64,000 nt of DNA from Aspidiotus rigidus (lineage: Eukaryota; Arthropoda; Insecta; Hemiptera; Diaspididae). The DNA lies in NCBI GenBank assembly GCA_035079385.1, contig JAVHKY010000029.1:2976001-3040000 (forward strand), read 5' to 3'. The notes under the pieces are model-generated. The model saw only the letters and a program-made list of their open reading frames with translations. It was not told the origin of the DNA and ran no database searches. Shown here piece by piece: positions 44,334-57,430 of this stretch (position 1 is the stretch's first letter; each line of letters begins with the position of its first letter). The position numbers and the translations under genes are program-made.

Positions 44334-46014
44334 TACAGATATATGGAGGCATTTGATCATAGGGGTGCGGACAAGATCAAACTAAAAAATTTATGATATG
44401 AAAAAAAAAAAAAAAAAAAAAAGATAAATGAATAATGAACAAAAAGAAAGGTATGGGCAAGCATTATCAATCTGTTTCCAAGTTCATGAGGACTATCGTC
44501 ACCTTGCTACCTAACATTTTTCTACTGTCAAAAAATATATCAATTGTGCGGTCTTCTTTAACAACACGGTTCAAGAGAGACAAGGCACGAAGCAGTGGAG
44601 CAGAGGCAAATTGCTGCGTTCTGTGCTGAGGAATCTGAAAGATATCCTTACACCTACTCGTTCTGGATGGAGCAAGGAAATTCATCTTACTGAGTAAGAA
44701 CGACGATTGAGTATTTCCACACAGGATATCCCTCACTATCATTATTAAACTAAGTTCCCTTCTCACTTTTAGAGTAGTCAACTCGTATCCTAGGACCAAT
44801 TCCGAATAAGTAATTGAGGTATCGTAATATCCAAAATTTCTAAAATAAAGATACCTTGTGAATATTTTTTGAATACGTTCAATGTTTTTCAACTTCCCCT
44901 TACCTACTGGACCCCATATCACACTTGCACTATCCATATGCGATCGTACAAGCACGAGGTACAGCAAGCGGAGAACAGACATATTGACAAAAGATTTGGT
45001 TTGTCTCATAATGATTCCCAGATTGCGTTTTGCACTATTTAGCACCTTGTGTAAGTGGCAATCAGAGTTTATTCTGGGATCAAAGAGGATACCTAGATCC
45101 CGAATTTCCTCAACTGATTCTAAGATCTCTCCACGTATCTGATATTGTGCCTGAATCTTGGTTCGCTTGCGAGAGAACGTCATCACTTTACATTTTTTGG
45201 TGTTTACAGGCATCGAATTTTCCTCGCTCCATCTCGTCAACACATCGAGGTCCCGCTGCAGCAACACAGAATCCTCCAAACAGCGTACCTCCCTGTCGTC
45301 CGCATACGATGAGCACCGCGAATATCTTAAATCTTTATCTACGCCAATCATAAATAAGAGGAAGAGATATGGACCCAGAACAGATCTCTGTGGTACCCCC
45401 GAGGAACTATCGAACATTTCAGACTTAGCCCCCTTGAACATGACATACTGTTTTCTTTCCAATAAATAAGTCCAAAAGAGTTCAATGAGAGATAGTCGGA
45501 GAAACCCATGAAATCAAGTTTCTCGAGTAATTTGTAATGATCTATCTTATCAAAAGCTTTTTCAAAATCTAAATATATAATGTCTAACTGAGAGGATACT
45601 CTCTCATCTAGTACCACGATAAGTCAATTCCAGGACATTAGTTTGTACCGATCTCCTCCCTACAAAGCCATGCTGGTGCGACGGAATTAAATTCTTTGTC
45701 TGAGGATTCAACTTGCTGAACAGCACAGATTCAAAAATTTTAGCTGGGACACATATGATCGAGATAGGTCTATGGTTGCAAATTTCCTGGGCTTCAACCG
45801 TTTTTGGCACTGGTGTGATTTTGGAAATTACCCACGAGCGAGGATACAGTATTAAATTTAAAAAGTACGTAAGCGGAAGCACTAACATGTCTCTGCATCC
45901 TTTATAGATGCAGGATGGGACTCCATCAGGGCCCATACCCCTTTTTGGTTTCAATTCTTTGAGTGCAGAATGCACATCTTGTGTCGAAAATTCTTTCAGG
46001 GATATTAAATTCCC
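44334..46014 (-). pseudogene. Jockey-superfamily-like LINE reverse transcriptase, frameshifted
   Basis: Reading right to left: KRGMGPDGVPSCIYK, NHRPISIICVPAKIFE, HQHGFVGRRSVQTN, LDIIYLDFEKAFDKIDH (catalytic Asp), SSGVPQRSVLGPYLFLLFM, SSYADDREV (YADD box), LTRWSEENSMPVNTKKCKVM, EEIRDLGILFD, and the thumb/C-terminal region to a stop at 44467. The order is that of a Jockey/CR1-type LINE RT. Frameshifts at about 45610 and 45400 and loss of the endonuclease and ORF1 (truncation near 46014) make it inactive. A 3' UTR of about 130 bases and a (TTA)n tail follow. Confidence 0.85.
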
Positions 46015-47830
46015 CCCTAGAGTACAGTTCCGAAGTTCATTTCTACGCCATGTTTTGAATGATTGTGGGCTTGGCTTTTTTGTTTATACCGATGAAAAGT
46101 GATTAGCAAATGCAGTTGCTATATGTTCCGGTTCTGTAATACAAGGTTTGTTGGTTCATTTTTAGCATTTCTTTCAGAGTTGATATGTGTCCAAAAAGTT
46201 AGTCCTGAAAGAAGATGCCTTGAATGTTTATTAGGCCTTTGAATATCAATATTCACACTCTTATTAAAATCTGGATAGTTTCGAGCGCATTCACATATTA
46301 TTCGGACGAGTGATTACGGACGATCATATGCACTGATTTCCGTGCTGGCACGACAAAGGCTTAAACTTGCGAAGTCCCCTATTCTAATTTGTATGCGCGG
46401 TTTGCGTGCGAAGCACTCATTAGATATTGGTGCAATGTAATCTGCTGGCAACAAGTATAGTAATTCGGTATTGTTTCGGATCGAGTATAGCCATGAAAGG
46501 GACTGCGTATAGACGCTGCATTCTAATAATCACCTTTTAAAAATAACCCGAGAAGATTTACAGGAACGCTAATACCGATCTTGAACTGTACAGATAAAAG
46601 AATATAAATATCATTTTTATTCCATATATAATACCATTCACGGAAATAAATACGTCGTCTCTGTAGTGATTTACGTAATTCCGAAGAAATGAAAGAAAAA
46701 AATTTTACAAACGGCACGTATTTGTACGTATTATTTTTATAACCGGTAAATTGACAAGATTTTTCGATCGTATTATAATACGATATCTCAATATCGCATA
46801 CGACGACTCTCGTAGATTTTCATTGTAAACGAGTATTCGAACCGACCGTCAAGATCATGGCAATTTCTTCTCTCTGACGAGGAAAAAAAAAATTTACGTC
46901 TATCGTGAATCATCTTTCGTATCGGGCTGGCAGGTTGAAATACGTACGTTCCGAGATCCAGTGATCGATCGTCATTCGGAGGAAAATTTGCACAATAAAC
47001 ACCACGCGGGTACCGGTGATCTTCTCTCGCCTGCACGATGTGATTTTCAATCGTTATCAGCTGTGAAAGTATATAAGTTTTTTTATCTTGTTCTAATTGT
47101 CGGATAAGTGGATCGGGATTAAAGTTTTATTAACGTCTTTGTTTTCCTTTTTTTTTTCGCACTCGTCGAGGATATTTACTTTATTTAATTTCGTATCGTT
47201 TATTATTATTATTATTATTTCGGTGATGTAAACGAAATTCAATAAAAGCCGGATAAATTGCGCGAATTCGAGCATTCGTACAGTATGATTTATTTCGACT
47301 GGACTAGCGATTCTTAAGTCGATCAAGTGCCGAGTGTATATTTTTATACAGTGGTAATTTTGTGTTCAGTAATGTTGTGATTGAGAAAATTTTTTCTTAC
47401 AAATTTTTTCGTTACTTTTTTTTTACCTTTTTCTTATTGTGATTTACCGCTGTGTGTGGACTATCTCCAATTTCATATTTTCGGTAAGTACTGACGAAAT
47501 TCTCCATCGATAATTAGAGTAGCTCGCGATAGCGAAAATTAAACCCAGAAATCTAGATTTTATTTTTTTGCAATCAATGTAGGAAACTTTGACCCTTTGA
47601 GTCGTAATAGTACCGCGATTTAACCTACAATTTATCGAAACAGGTGGAAACTCGCGGTTTTAAAGGAAAGTTTTCTTTTACTTGAGAAGCTGAACTTTCG
47701 GAGTTTAACGGGGAACCTTTTGGCGGAAATGTTGACCGTTCGGTGACCGGTAACTTGTATTTTCAATTTTTGAGTCTTTCGGGGAGCAGGACGGGGATTC
47801 GACAATCCGCTGTCCAACTTCCATTGTTAA
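46015..47830. other. no gene recognised; possible untranslated first exon
   Basis: Unrecognised DNA without obvious mobile elements from about 46500. A TATATAAG lies at about 47070 and a GGTAAGTAC donor at about 47483. These could mark a promoter and a 5' untranslated exon for a downstream plus-strand gene such as the laccase, but that is speculative. Confidence 0.25.
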
Positions 47831-48310
47831 CAGGGGACCCGTTTTATCGGGGGGGGGGGGGGTTTCGGAAAAACGTCAAACCGTCCGGCCGGCCGGCAAA
47901 GCTCGAAGCTTGAAGATTTTTTCTCAGTTTCCCTCCTATCACATATTCCTCGGAGGTCGAAATTTTTCCAAGTCCCTCTCCTATAGAATTATGTAATACG
48001 ATTTGCCAAGTTATGGTCAGACACATCGAAAGGAGATCTGTGGCAATAGCAATTTCTCCTGAGAATGTCTCCCTGCGGTCCTTCTCCTATCATATACAGC
48101 TTGACGTCACAGGTCAGCCTTGTAACATCACAATCTGATGACGTTGTGGATCAAGTCCTTCTTCCATCATATGTAGCGGGGGGGGGAGCAAGGCCTGTGA
48201 CGTCACCCCATTTTTCAGATCCCACGTGCCCCATGAAACAGATTCCTGCCCTCCCTCGTTCAACTCCGTTAAAGAACCCGTAAGTTTTTTCGTGACCCTC
48301 GGATTTTCGA
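47831..48310. repeat. modular repeat segment with G-run
   Basis: 'GACCCGTTTTATC' followed by a G-run (47851-47864), 'GGCCGGCCGGCAAAGCTCG', decayed 45-bp monomers, 'TTGACGTCACAGGTCAGCCT' and 'CTCCGTTAAAGAACCCG'. Confidence 0.6.
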
Positions 48311-48819
48311 TTTTTTTTTGCCTTTTATCAGGATTGAAACTACAGGAAATTTGACTTCTTGAGCTATACGTGACTTTCGGACCAATTTGATTCTTATGAA
48401 CATCATTAAGCATAGTTTCGCATCTTGTAGAATTTAGAACTTAGAATTGTCGCCACGTTTCTGCTTCCATACGTCTCAGAGTTCAAAACGAGTTCAAACG
48501 AGGCCCAAAGGACTAAATTGTTAGAAACCCGTTTTCGTTTGAAAGTCTCTGGCCTCAGAACCATTCACAACCCTGCCTTTAAGCTCAGAATTCGCCATTC
48601 GACTTCACCGATACTGTGCTGAACTCAAATTTTCTTCAAGTCCTGGTGGTTTCCTTAGCTACCTCAAATCATCGATAAAAGTTCGAAAAAAAGTCACTCT
48701 TCTGTGTAAACATTCCCAACTATTGTCTTCGATTTTTACGGTACATTTCAACCGGGAATCTACTTTATGGGGAGGGAGGGAACTGAAAAAAGTCATCGTC
48801 TCTGTGAAATTGTTTGACC
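48311..48819. other. no gene recognised
   Basis: No coding motif, RNA gene or repeat boundary is visible. Confidence 0.4.
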
Positions 48820-50720
48820 TAAGGACTTGAAAAATTTTCAGTCGGTCTATAGCAAAAAAATGTTGACTTCAAAACTCTCTTTGAAAAATTTCGATTCGGG
48901 TCGCATAGAAAAGGAACTAGAGGGACTTGAAAAAAGTTTCAACTTCCCAGCTATGTATGAGAAGAGTACATGGATTCCAAAATATATCGATTTTCAAGCT
49001 GTATACAAGAAGAGTGGGCTTGAAAAAAAATCTACTTTCGAGGGACGGAGAGTTGGGAAAGTTTTGACCATCTAACAGGAAACTTGAAAAGCAGGTTATT
49101 CGAGGAAACTTCCCACCGTGCACCTTTTGATGACCTTCCGGGAAATCGCTATCCTGAGGCACTGTCCGGAGAGGGTGAGAGCGCTGACCTACTCCAGAAA
49201 TTTTACAAAATTCCGATCATCGAGTTATATAGGGTCTGCCGAAAAAATTTCAACATAGGAATGGGGATTTGGACTAAATTTGATGTAGCTCAAAAACGCG
49301 AAACGTTAGATGTATAGTTTAAATGTACAACATTTGTATCTTAATTTTATCTTTAATTTGCGCCAAATGCAAAGAGCCAAAATTTGCCAAAAATTGACCG
49401 CAATTAGCCCAAATTCTCAAAAATTGAAAATCGTTTGAACTTCCATATTTTACTCGATTTGAAAACGAACGAAAGAATACCAGAGTAATCCGATGAAGCT
49501 TGAAAAAGAAGGAATTTTCAATTTCTACTTCAGAAATTTTGGCAAATTTTTTGGCACATTTTGGTTCATAACTTGGCTCAGAGAAGATGTAAAAACTTCA
49601 TATTTGGTGCAAACTAAAGATAAAATTGAGATACCTACAAATTTCGTTCCAACGTTTCGCGTTTTTTAGCTACAACAAATTGAGTTCAAATCCCCATTTA
49701 AGTGTCAATATCTTTTTGGCGGGTCCTATATATCAAAAAAATCCGATGTATAAAAGGGTTGGTCTGCTTTCCAACGAAAAGAAAATTTTGAAAAAGTGTA
49801 AGGCAGGGAAGTTGACAAAATTTCAATCCAATAGCTATGGATTTCAAAATATGATGACCATTCAGCTGTGTAGGAAGGGATCAGGGGCTCCAACCTACTT
49901 CAGGAATTTGCAAGAATTTCGATCTTCTAGCTGAGTGCGTCGGGAGGGGGAATTCAAACGATTTCAACCATTGAGCTGTGTATGGGAAGGAAGAGATTTT
50001 GAGAATTCTCGACTTCATAGCTATAAACATAAGGGATCGAGTGGATTTGAAGAAATTCAGAATATTTGGATGTACAGGAAGGAAAGCAGGAGCACAGACC
50101 TATACCCGAGGGACTTGGAAGAATTTCGACCCTTTGAATGCATGTATCGGGAGGGAACTTTGAACTATTTCTACGATCGAGCTCTGTATGGAAGGTAAAG
50201 GACTTGGAACATATCGAATTCAGAACTATAGAGGAAAAACCGAAAAATTTCGACACCGAGGGGAGGGGCTAACGAGGTTAAACGAGGAACGCTGGGAACT
50301 TGTTTTATGAGTCGAATCGGTTCCGGTATTGAGAATTGAAATTGAAATCTTGAAGAGTCTTAAAGTTTTCCCGAGTCCCTTGTATCATGGTGTATAAAGG
50401 CTGAAAGTAAAATTTTTTCCAAGTTCCTTTCGTATCATATATTATGGCTCAAGAGTTTAAATTCTTCCAAGTTCTTATCATACTCTGTGGCTCGAAAGTC
50501 AACATTTTTTCATGTCTCTAACGTTGAAATTTTTCCAGATCCCCATACTATAGCTCAAACTCGACAATTTTCCAAGTCCAAATTCTTTATTATGATGTAT
50601 CAGTTTTCGCCGGACACCACACGGCACACGGCAAGTTTTTCAAAAAAAAAAAAAAAACATAGAACATGTTCTTTGTTAAAATTTTGACGTTCTAGCTATG
50701 CTACATGAGGAGTCGGGTTC
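48820..50720. repeat. decayed array of satellite-like monomers
   Basis: Repeating 'GACTTGAAAAA.TTTCGA' followed by 'GCTATGTATG' or a similar variant, at irregular 45-60-bp spacing. This is a strongly diverged version of the 45-bp satellite. A MITE (49259-49695) and standard modules (50270-50330, 50600-50650) lie inside it. Frames here are by-products of the repeat. Confidence 0.55.
49259..49695. mobile_element. MITE with about 95-bp inverted repeats
   Basis: The left end ATGGGGATTTGGACTAAATT and the right end AATTGAGTTCAAATCCCCAT are inverted, and the similarity continues through 'AAACGCGAAACGTT' and 'AATTTTATCTTTA'. A related piece lies at 20273. No internal gene. Confidence 0.7.
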
Positions 50721-53700
50721 GAAGAAATGTCGACAAATTTGAATTCACGGGGAGGGTAACGGAGGCTCAGACCTGCCTTAGGGACTTGCAAAAATGTCGA
50801 CTTCCTAGCTACCTGTGTCGGGAGCAGGACTTCAAACGATTATGACCCATGAGCTAGAAGGGGAAGGACTTGCAGAAATTTTTGACCATGCAGCTATAAA
50901 TGTATGACTCCAACAACATGAGCTAAGTTTTCATAATCTCCCTATCCCTCATAATGTAGGCTCCTCATTGAAATTTTGAGGAAAGCAGGTAGATATTACA
51001 AGTTGAACGATCTCTGAAAGCTTGTCAATTTCAAGGCTTGACTTTTAGGACAATATAAGAATGCAGTTCGAGAGTTGAAACTTTTCGTAGGTAAAAACGT
51101 ATAGAAAGTTATCGCAATGTACAATATTGAATTCCAATTACCATAGGCATTGTTTCTGCCCACTATCCTGAGAATTCAAATAGACCTCCTCTAGACTGGA
51201 CGGCTGAGCAAATTTTGAAAAATGGGATTATAAAAACTGAACGAAAATCAATAAGTACGATATTAAAATTTTACGAGTTGAACAGAAAATGGAAGATTTT
51301 TTCGATGAGGCAACTTTTTGTCGATCTTTAAATATCTCGTAAACTATAGGTTCGTAGGTGATGAGAGTGATAATGACTAACAGCCGCCGACTAAAATCAA
51401 CCTAATTAAAATTGACGACGCATTCGAAAATAGATTATAGATAGGACACACGACAAAGTATCTAGTCATTCCAGTCCACTTTACAGAATCAATTATAATT
51501 CTCTGTTATTATTGCGATATCGTAGAGTTTCCAACATTTTTTTCTCCGTTCTACGAATTCGCGGTACAATAAATAATTTACATTTACATTGTGATCGAGA
51601 TCGTGGCGCAAATAAAACCGATAGTTCTCGTAAAAATAACGAAATTCCGGCGAGTGGAAAATACGTACACGACGAAACAATCCGGACTCGAAGTGATGCA
51701 TAAGGAAATGGAAAATTTTTTTACATGTAAAGAATGCGAGATACGCTTCTATTTTCGTCAGTGCCCTAATAAGTTCTTGATTGTTTTTTTTTTTTTTTTC
51801 CAACGTAGCTGAGGATTGGAGGGTTACTTTTGGTCGTGATATGAATAATTTTCAGAAAAGTTCAAAATTTTAAATTTCACAAATTTTTACGAGCAGTGCT
51901 TGTATTTTGTTCCTCTTCGGTACGAAGAACCTGAGTCTCAAATATTGTGGAACTATTTCGAGAATTATTCCTCATGCAGTTTAGGTTAAAAAAAAAAAGG
52001 TACAGAAGCTAACATACGACTTTTCCAGAGACACATAGTGTAACATTTTATATACTTGCTTCTTGTGACGGTTATCCTAAGAGTCCAAAGGTCGAAATTG
52101 TATGAGTATTCGGGAACTCGTAGCAAAAGTCTCGAGGCTTGGAGAGCGGTGCAAAAATAAATACAGGGGCTGAAAATTTTGGGTGGTACCGTCAACCGCA
52201 ACATGCTCCGGAAGGCTGATGTAGCTCGGAATCTAGAGGAAGCAGACTAGTGTTGAGCTGGATAATAGTATGCATGCGTTGAAGTGAGGAAGGTCCTCCA
52301 GAGGGGCTGCGGGGTGAGGAGTGTGAGAAAGATCAGATGGAAGTCGAATAATAATTGTCTGAGATATGAATTTTTAAATGAAATTCTCTTTTTTGGATGC
52401 CAAGGTATGTTGGACGTAAAATTCTAAATTTCTTTAAAAATTATTTTTCGTCTTGAGAAACATTCTCTCGTGGTCGAGGGTTGTGATTTAAACTTCAAAT
52501 TAGGCTTCACCCTTTAGGATCAGTATATCGTAGGCAGGCGAGGTAGAAGTAATGTCAGGAAATTTACATGTATGTTAATCAAAATGTAAGCTACTCGAGA
52601 GAAAGATACTCCTCTTGATAGTCCCACCCCCGATTTTATTTTCAAGAATATCTACGGTGTTTTCTTCTGTGAAATTATGCGAGTACTGATTCCATTTTTG
52701 TACGCGTTGATCATTATAATTTTTTAAGTAGCCATTCATATTTTTCTGAGTTAACCTCACGTGTGTAATGTAGATCAGTAAATATTTTCTCAACAATTGA
52801 CTTTTTTCCCACTACGGTACGCAAAAATATTCGTCCGCAAGTACTTCTGCATTTTATTGTTGGTATATTACAAATTCGTAATCATTTTTTATGACGTAGG
52901 TAAGATATTTTATTTTTTTCGCCTTCGGAATTTTTTTCTTTTTTGATTACGCAATCAACATTGTTATCGATTTACAATGACGAGCCCACAAAATTATAAG
53001 TGTTCTCTAATCATATTTTTTCGAACAAAACAAACTTCTTCCTCGCTCTTCTCTCTAGTTTTGAGACTCGAAAGATTGGGTTATTGACCCGTATAAGGAG
53101 GAGATGGTTATGCAATCCTTTCTACAAAGATAATCGTCCGAATCACCGCGTGGACACGGAAGAGAGAATGCGAAACGTCTTTTGGATACTTGAAATTCAC
53201 TTTTTTTTTTTTTTTTACGATTCTAAGATTGTGAACAGGGGTGCGAGGTACCACTCGATCAACAAAAGGCAACTCGTCATCGCATTCTACAACTTTTTTT
53301 TTTCCTCGTTTACAATTCGATCGTGACGTCTTCTATTTGCATTTTACTACAGTAGCTCGACGTTTCGTTTTGTACCAGAAAATAACGATACGGGACCAAA
53401 TCACACTTTTGATTCGGCCTTAAGCGACCAAAGCGATAAAACGCGACATCGCACACGATGCCGCGCCATCGCTGTGATGCAATTAAATTTTCGCACAAAC
53501 AAAAAAATATATACGAGTAATTAATTTCTACTGGAGCTTCTATCAGCCGCTAAATCTCGAATAATCCTACAAGTTGGTTTATGAAGGTTACCTTATCGTT
53601 CTATTTTCGAACAAAGAACGCTCGCTATATCGCATAGACAGGAAAGAACGTGTACATTTCAGAGGTCAGTGATGACATTTTAAATACGGCTGGAATTTTT

Positions 53701-54080
53701 TTTTCTTCTTTCTTTCTTTCCTAATCGATCGGTTCAATATTTTTAAATCGAAGTGCGAAATAATGTAAACAAATCTCGAAGGGCACGTCGACTATCTTCC
53801 TCATATAACGTAAATTTATACCAGTTTATAACAAAATTTACATAATTCGTCGTTTTCCCCTTCAGCCGTTCGTTGTACGCTTACGTTAAAAATATTCCTT
53901 AATGAATGAGCAATTTTCGTGTACGAACAATCATTTTGTTTATGAGTATCGTAGTCCTACAAAATCTGTACCGTTGATGATTTTAAAAGTTTGTTTACTA
54001 GACCGTTGACCTAACTTGAACTTTCTATCACAGCCTACTGAAAATTCGACTTCAATGCGAGTGAGTTATACCGAGCCATA
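50721..54080. other. no gene recognised
   Basis: Long AT-rich stretch. Frames at 51489, 52575 and 53000 show no convincing domain, splice support or duplicate. To about 50950 there are further decayed monomer traces. Confidence 0.45.
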
Positions 54081-54730
54081 AATGTAACAAAAAAAATTAG
54101 ATGCTATTGCAGGACTGCAATGGCAGCGGGGAACCCGCTGTCCCGAGTCCTCCTTCTATCATATAAATCTTGGAGCATGAAGTTTTTTCAAGTCCCGAAA
54201 AAAACTGTTAACTCGCATTGTATATAGCTTGCAGCATTAAATTTTCCTAAACTTCAAACACTTTCGAATCCTATGGTATATGGCTTGGAGGATGAAATTT
54301 CTTTAAGTCCCCCTTCTATCATAATGTAGCTCGAAATGAAAATTTTTCGACAAGGAACCAGTTTAATGGGGGGGATTGAGAAATTTGCCGTGTGCCGTTC
54401 GCCTTCCGGCAAAAAATTTGGAAAAATTTCGACTCCTATCGTATATAGCTCGAGCGTCAAAATTTTTCTAAGTCCCCTTCCTATCATGTTTGGCTAGAGG
54501 GTCGAATTTTCCCTCCTATCCTATATAGCTCGGAGGTTCGAATTTTTCCAAGTCCCCCTTTCCTCTCCGTGACGTCATCAACCTCGCTCGCGCTCACGGA
54601 CGAAAATTTCCTGAAAGTACCCCCAACAAAAGGGATGGGGGTCCCCCGCTAAAAAATCAACAAAAATTGGAACCATTGCTTAAGAAGGGTTGTGACACTT
54701 CCTCATCAGGCGGGCTTTCCTGAACGAAGT
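54081..54730. repeat. modular repeat mosaic
   Basis: Begins with the T/A-run repeat (inverted relative to 39031). Decayed 45-bp monomers, 'GCCGTGTGCCGTTCGCCTTC', 'GTGACGTCATCAACCTCGCT' and 'CGAAAATTTCCTGAAAGTAC' follow, in the same order as at 29280-30141 and 32902-33230. Confidence 0.6.
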
Positions 54731-55594
54731 TAATTGAAGGTGACACTCTGGAGGCAGTTACTCATCCTGTCATGAGCCTCTGTCATGTCGCTAAGCCAGA
54801 AAAAGAGGGCCACTTGGAAATCTGATTGAATCATGTAACCTCAAGAATCCCGGTGAATTCACTTTTGGCGTACCTTTTTATATTGGGGCAAAGGGGGGAG
54901 GCATTGCGTTTTTCGTCAATTACGAATGATCCTACCGAAAAAAAATTCGAATAAAAAATGTTCTTCGTAAAATTTCCTTCAAAAATTGTTTCATAAACTT
55001 TTTCCCTTCAAGTTCATTCTTCAGCCGCTAGAGCGCATCACATCTATCCACTTTCTCGACATGTCTGCTTATTTTGCTGTACAGCATTTTGACGATTGAT
55101 TCCTGATTTAGAAAGTATTTGGAGCAAGTCGAGCTTTGGCGTCATCTTTTCTAGCCCTTTCCTTTGCAGGAACAATCCCCTCCCTTTTCTTAAAATTGCG
55201 TATATTTTACTGCTACGGGTTTTACAGAAGAAGTTTTCGAACAAAAGTTGTTCCATAAAAGCTCCTCTACATTTTTATCCCTTACCAAAAAGTCCTTGAG
55301 GCTTTTCCCAAGTCCCAAATTCAAAAAATGTGTCTCAAGTTTATATTATTTGTAAATTGCAGTAAAAACTATCAATATAATAGAAAAAAACTCATAGTCA
55401 TATGGAGTGTTTAGAATTCAATCTTACAACTAGAGAGCTCATCTCGACCACTCTCTCACCCCGTCATCCCTCGACCAACCCCTCCCCCAATAAAATTTTT
55501 TTTCATTGCATTGAATCAATGCACGCAATAATCTAAGTAAATGACGTACCGGAAGGAGGTAAGAATTTTTTATGAGAGCCACAGAAATTAAAAA
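54731..55594. other. no gene recognised; foldback-arm-like stretch
   Basis: 54940-55310 resembles in style the subunits of the foldback elements (for example 'AAATTTCCTTCAAAAATTG', 'GTTGTTCCATAAAAG'), but no inverted partner was found. Confidence 0.35.
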
Positions 55595-55602
55595 CAGACC
55601 GG

Positions 55603-55632
55603 AGCGCTTTCGGTTAAATAACCATCATCTGG
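55603..55632 (-). ncRNA. hammerhead-like motif in PLE terminus
   Basis: On the minus strand: CAGATGA (one base from CTGATGA), stem II GGTTATTTAACC, GAAAGCGCTC. Stem II differs from that at 30208/32807 by a compensatory pair change, as expected of a selected RNA structure. Confidence 0.5.
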
Positions 55633-55659
55633 CGAGAGACATGAGAGCACCAAAGAAAT

Positions 55660-57060
55660 CAGCACTGAACTAGCGAGTCATCATACTCACTAACTAATTC
55701 AATCAACCCCTCATTAGGTATTTTATGTCGTTATTCAGATGACGGATAATTTCGATATTCTCGAGCGCAATGCGTTTAAAATATGAATTTTCTCTGTCGA
55801 GGAGACCTTCGGACCCCTCTTTGAAGCTGTAACCACTGGTAATTAGATGGTCCGCAAAAGCTGATTTTCCCCACGCCTTCCTATCTATGTTCAGGCACTC
55901 TTAGTTTGAGTTAAGGGCCAGTTCCGCCGATCTAAACTCCTTTACGGTCACCACGCTACTCCCCTCAACCGGTGAAACAGGGTCCTTAAACTTGACAAAT
56001 AAACTTTCAACGGTATTGAGATTATAATACGCGGGGTGAAAACCAAAGGGACGGAGGACACGACCCAACTGTGAGGACGTCTTCCCCAAAAATAGGAGCC
56101 TGATCCAGCGCTTCCTACTATTCAGGTTCAAATCGCGAGGGAGGGAGGGAGGGAGATAGTAGAATCGAAGCAGTTTTTTGTAATCTTCCTTGGAACCACG
56201 AGGTGACCTCATTCACTCTGGCCAACTGCTTTATAGTCAGAAAGTCCTAGTAAAAGGTGGAAAGACTAGGCGGAATGCGAGTCAGCCGATGTGGATTAAG
56301 CTATTAAATGTAGCGATCTTGTGAGCAACAGGCTAAAAAGACTAGCCGTGGACTGCAATATCGGTCGAAGTATCTTTCCTATAGATAGCAAATTCTTGAA
56401 CTCCATCTCTTTCAGAGATCGTCAGATCCAAGTAATTGATAGACGAGCCACCAACTTCCAGAGTAAATTTTATGGAAGGGTATTACTCCTTCAGATACTC
56501 GCGAAACTCTGAGACCTGTAGCAATAATATGTACATGACTCAAAAACACCTGGTCAGAAGAGACGAGATCGAGCTCGAATTCGGACCTCGAAAGCCTCCG
56601 ATATGCGAGAACTCAAGGGGGAACCGATGGGGATGCCAACCTTCTCAAGGAACTTTAAAAATCTTCTATTAAATTTACAGAAATTGGGAGATCAACAGAT
56701 ATTAAGTAAATTGAAAAATATTTTCCAATTCTTCATGACAAATACTTGATTGAATTAACAATGGTAGTAGCTTTAGGGATGTTGAGAAATGAAGCGATCA
56801 CATCGAAAGAACACAGGATCGATCTTGGGAGAAAAATATCATCTTTAAGAGCTACCAGCCAAAGAAGCCGAATTTTTTTACTGAGTACGGTGACTCAAAA
56901 TCAACTCTAGATTTGAACCATCGGTCTAAGAATTTCGCGGGAGGTGGGAGAAGACACGAAGGAAACGATAGGACGCCTCGAGGTATCTTTTTTATGGACG
57001 TTGGGAGGTGTGGGGTTGGGCTTAAGGAGCATCTTTTTAACGAAGGAGTTTTCATAACAA
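55660..57060 (-). pseudogene. PLE reverse transcriptase/endonuclease, decayed
   Basis: From right to left: VMKTPSLKR, PNPTPPNV, AKFLDRWFKSRVDFESPYSV, a palm region with many stops, WIRLLFLGKTSSQLGRVLRP and FHPAYYNLNTVESLFVKFKD. The GIY-YIG core is largely destroyed (about 55900-55960), and a decayed tail follows. It is a clear relative of the 30142-31850 element with numerous frameshifts. Confidence 0.75.
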
Positions 57061-57077
57061 GTCTAACGAAAGCTGAA

Positions 57078-57430
57078 AAGGTCAGAATGAGGTCAATTTA
57101 GACATCGACCTTATGGTTCAAAGGAAGATTACAAGGAATTGCCATCAATTCTACAACCACCCTGATACGCGATTTGAACTGAGATAAAAGGAAGCACTGG
57201 ATCACGCTTGCATTTTTGGGAAAGTTTTCCTCACAGTTGGGTCGTGTCCTCGGCCCCGTTAAAAAATGGTTCGTCAAGATTAAGGACCCTGCCCCACCGA
57301 TCTAGAGTACTGGCGTTTGTAAGGTGGAATGTGGTGACTGCAAGGGAGTTTACATCGGCGAAGCTGGTCATCAACTCGAATTAAGAACGGCTGAACATAG
57401 GAAAGTGTGGGAAAAGGATATTTGAGGGAT
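57078..57430 (+). pseudogene. inverted PLE endonuclease fragment
   Basis: The plus strand reads NEVNLDIDLMVQRKITRN, then with frame changes FGKVF, and later GVCKVECGDCKGVYIGEAGH and RTAEHRKVWEKD, the GIY-YIG nuclease core. It breaks off at about 57430. Confidence 0.75.

Larger units (their letters stand above)
55595..57430. mobile_element. head-to-head Penelope-like element pair
   Basis: A minus-strand PLE copy (57060 to 55595, ending in the hammerhead-like terminus) abuts a plus-strand partial copy (57078-57430). This repeats the arrangement at 30142-32901, with the junction at the same protein positions, but is far more decayed. Confidence 0.75.

Noticed and set aside
48827..50198. Several long plus-strand frames
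   Set aside because: They are by-products of decayed satellite-like monomers, with no motif and irregular spacing.
53000..53326. Frame with an RRRWLCNP stretch reminiscent of Harbinger/ALP1 proteins
   Set aside because: Only a few residues match and the rest is low-complexity; no transposase motif follows.
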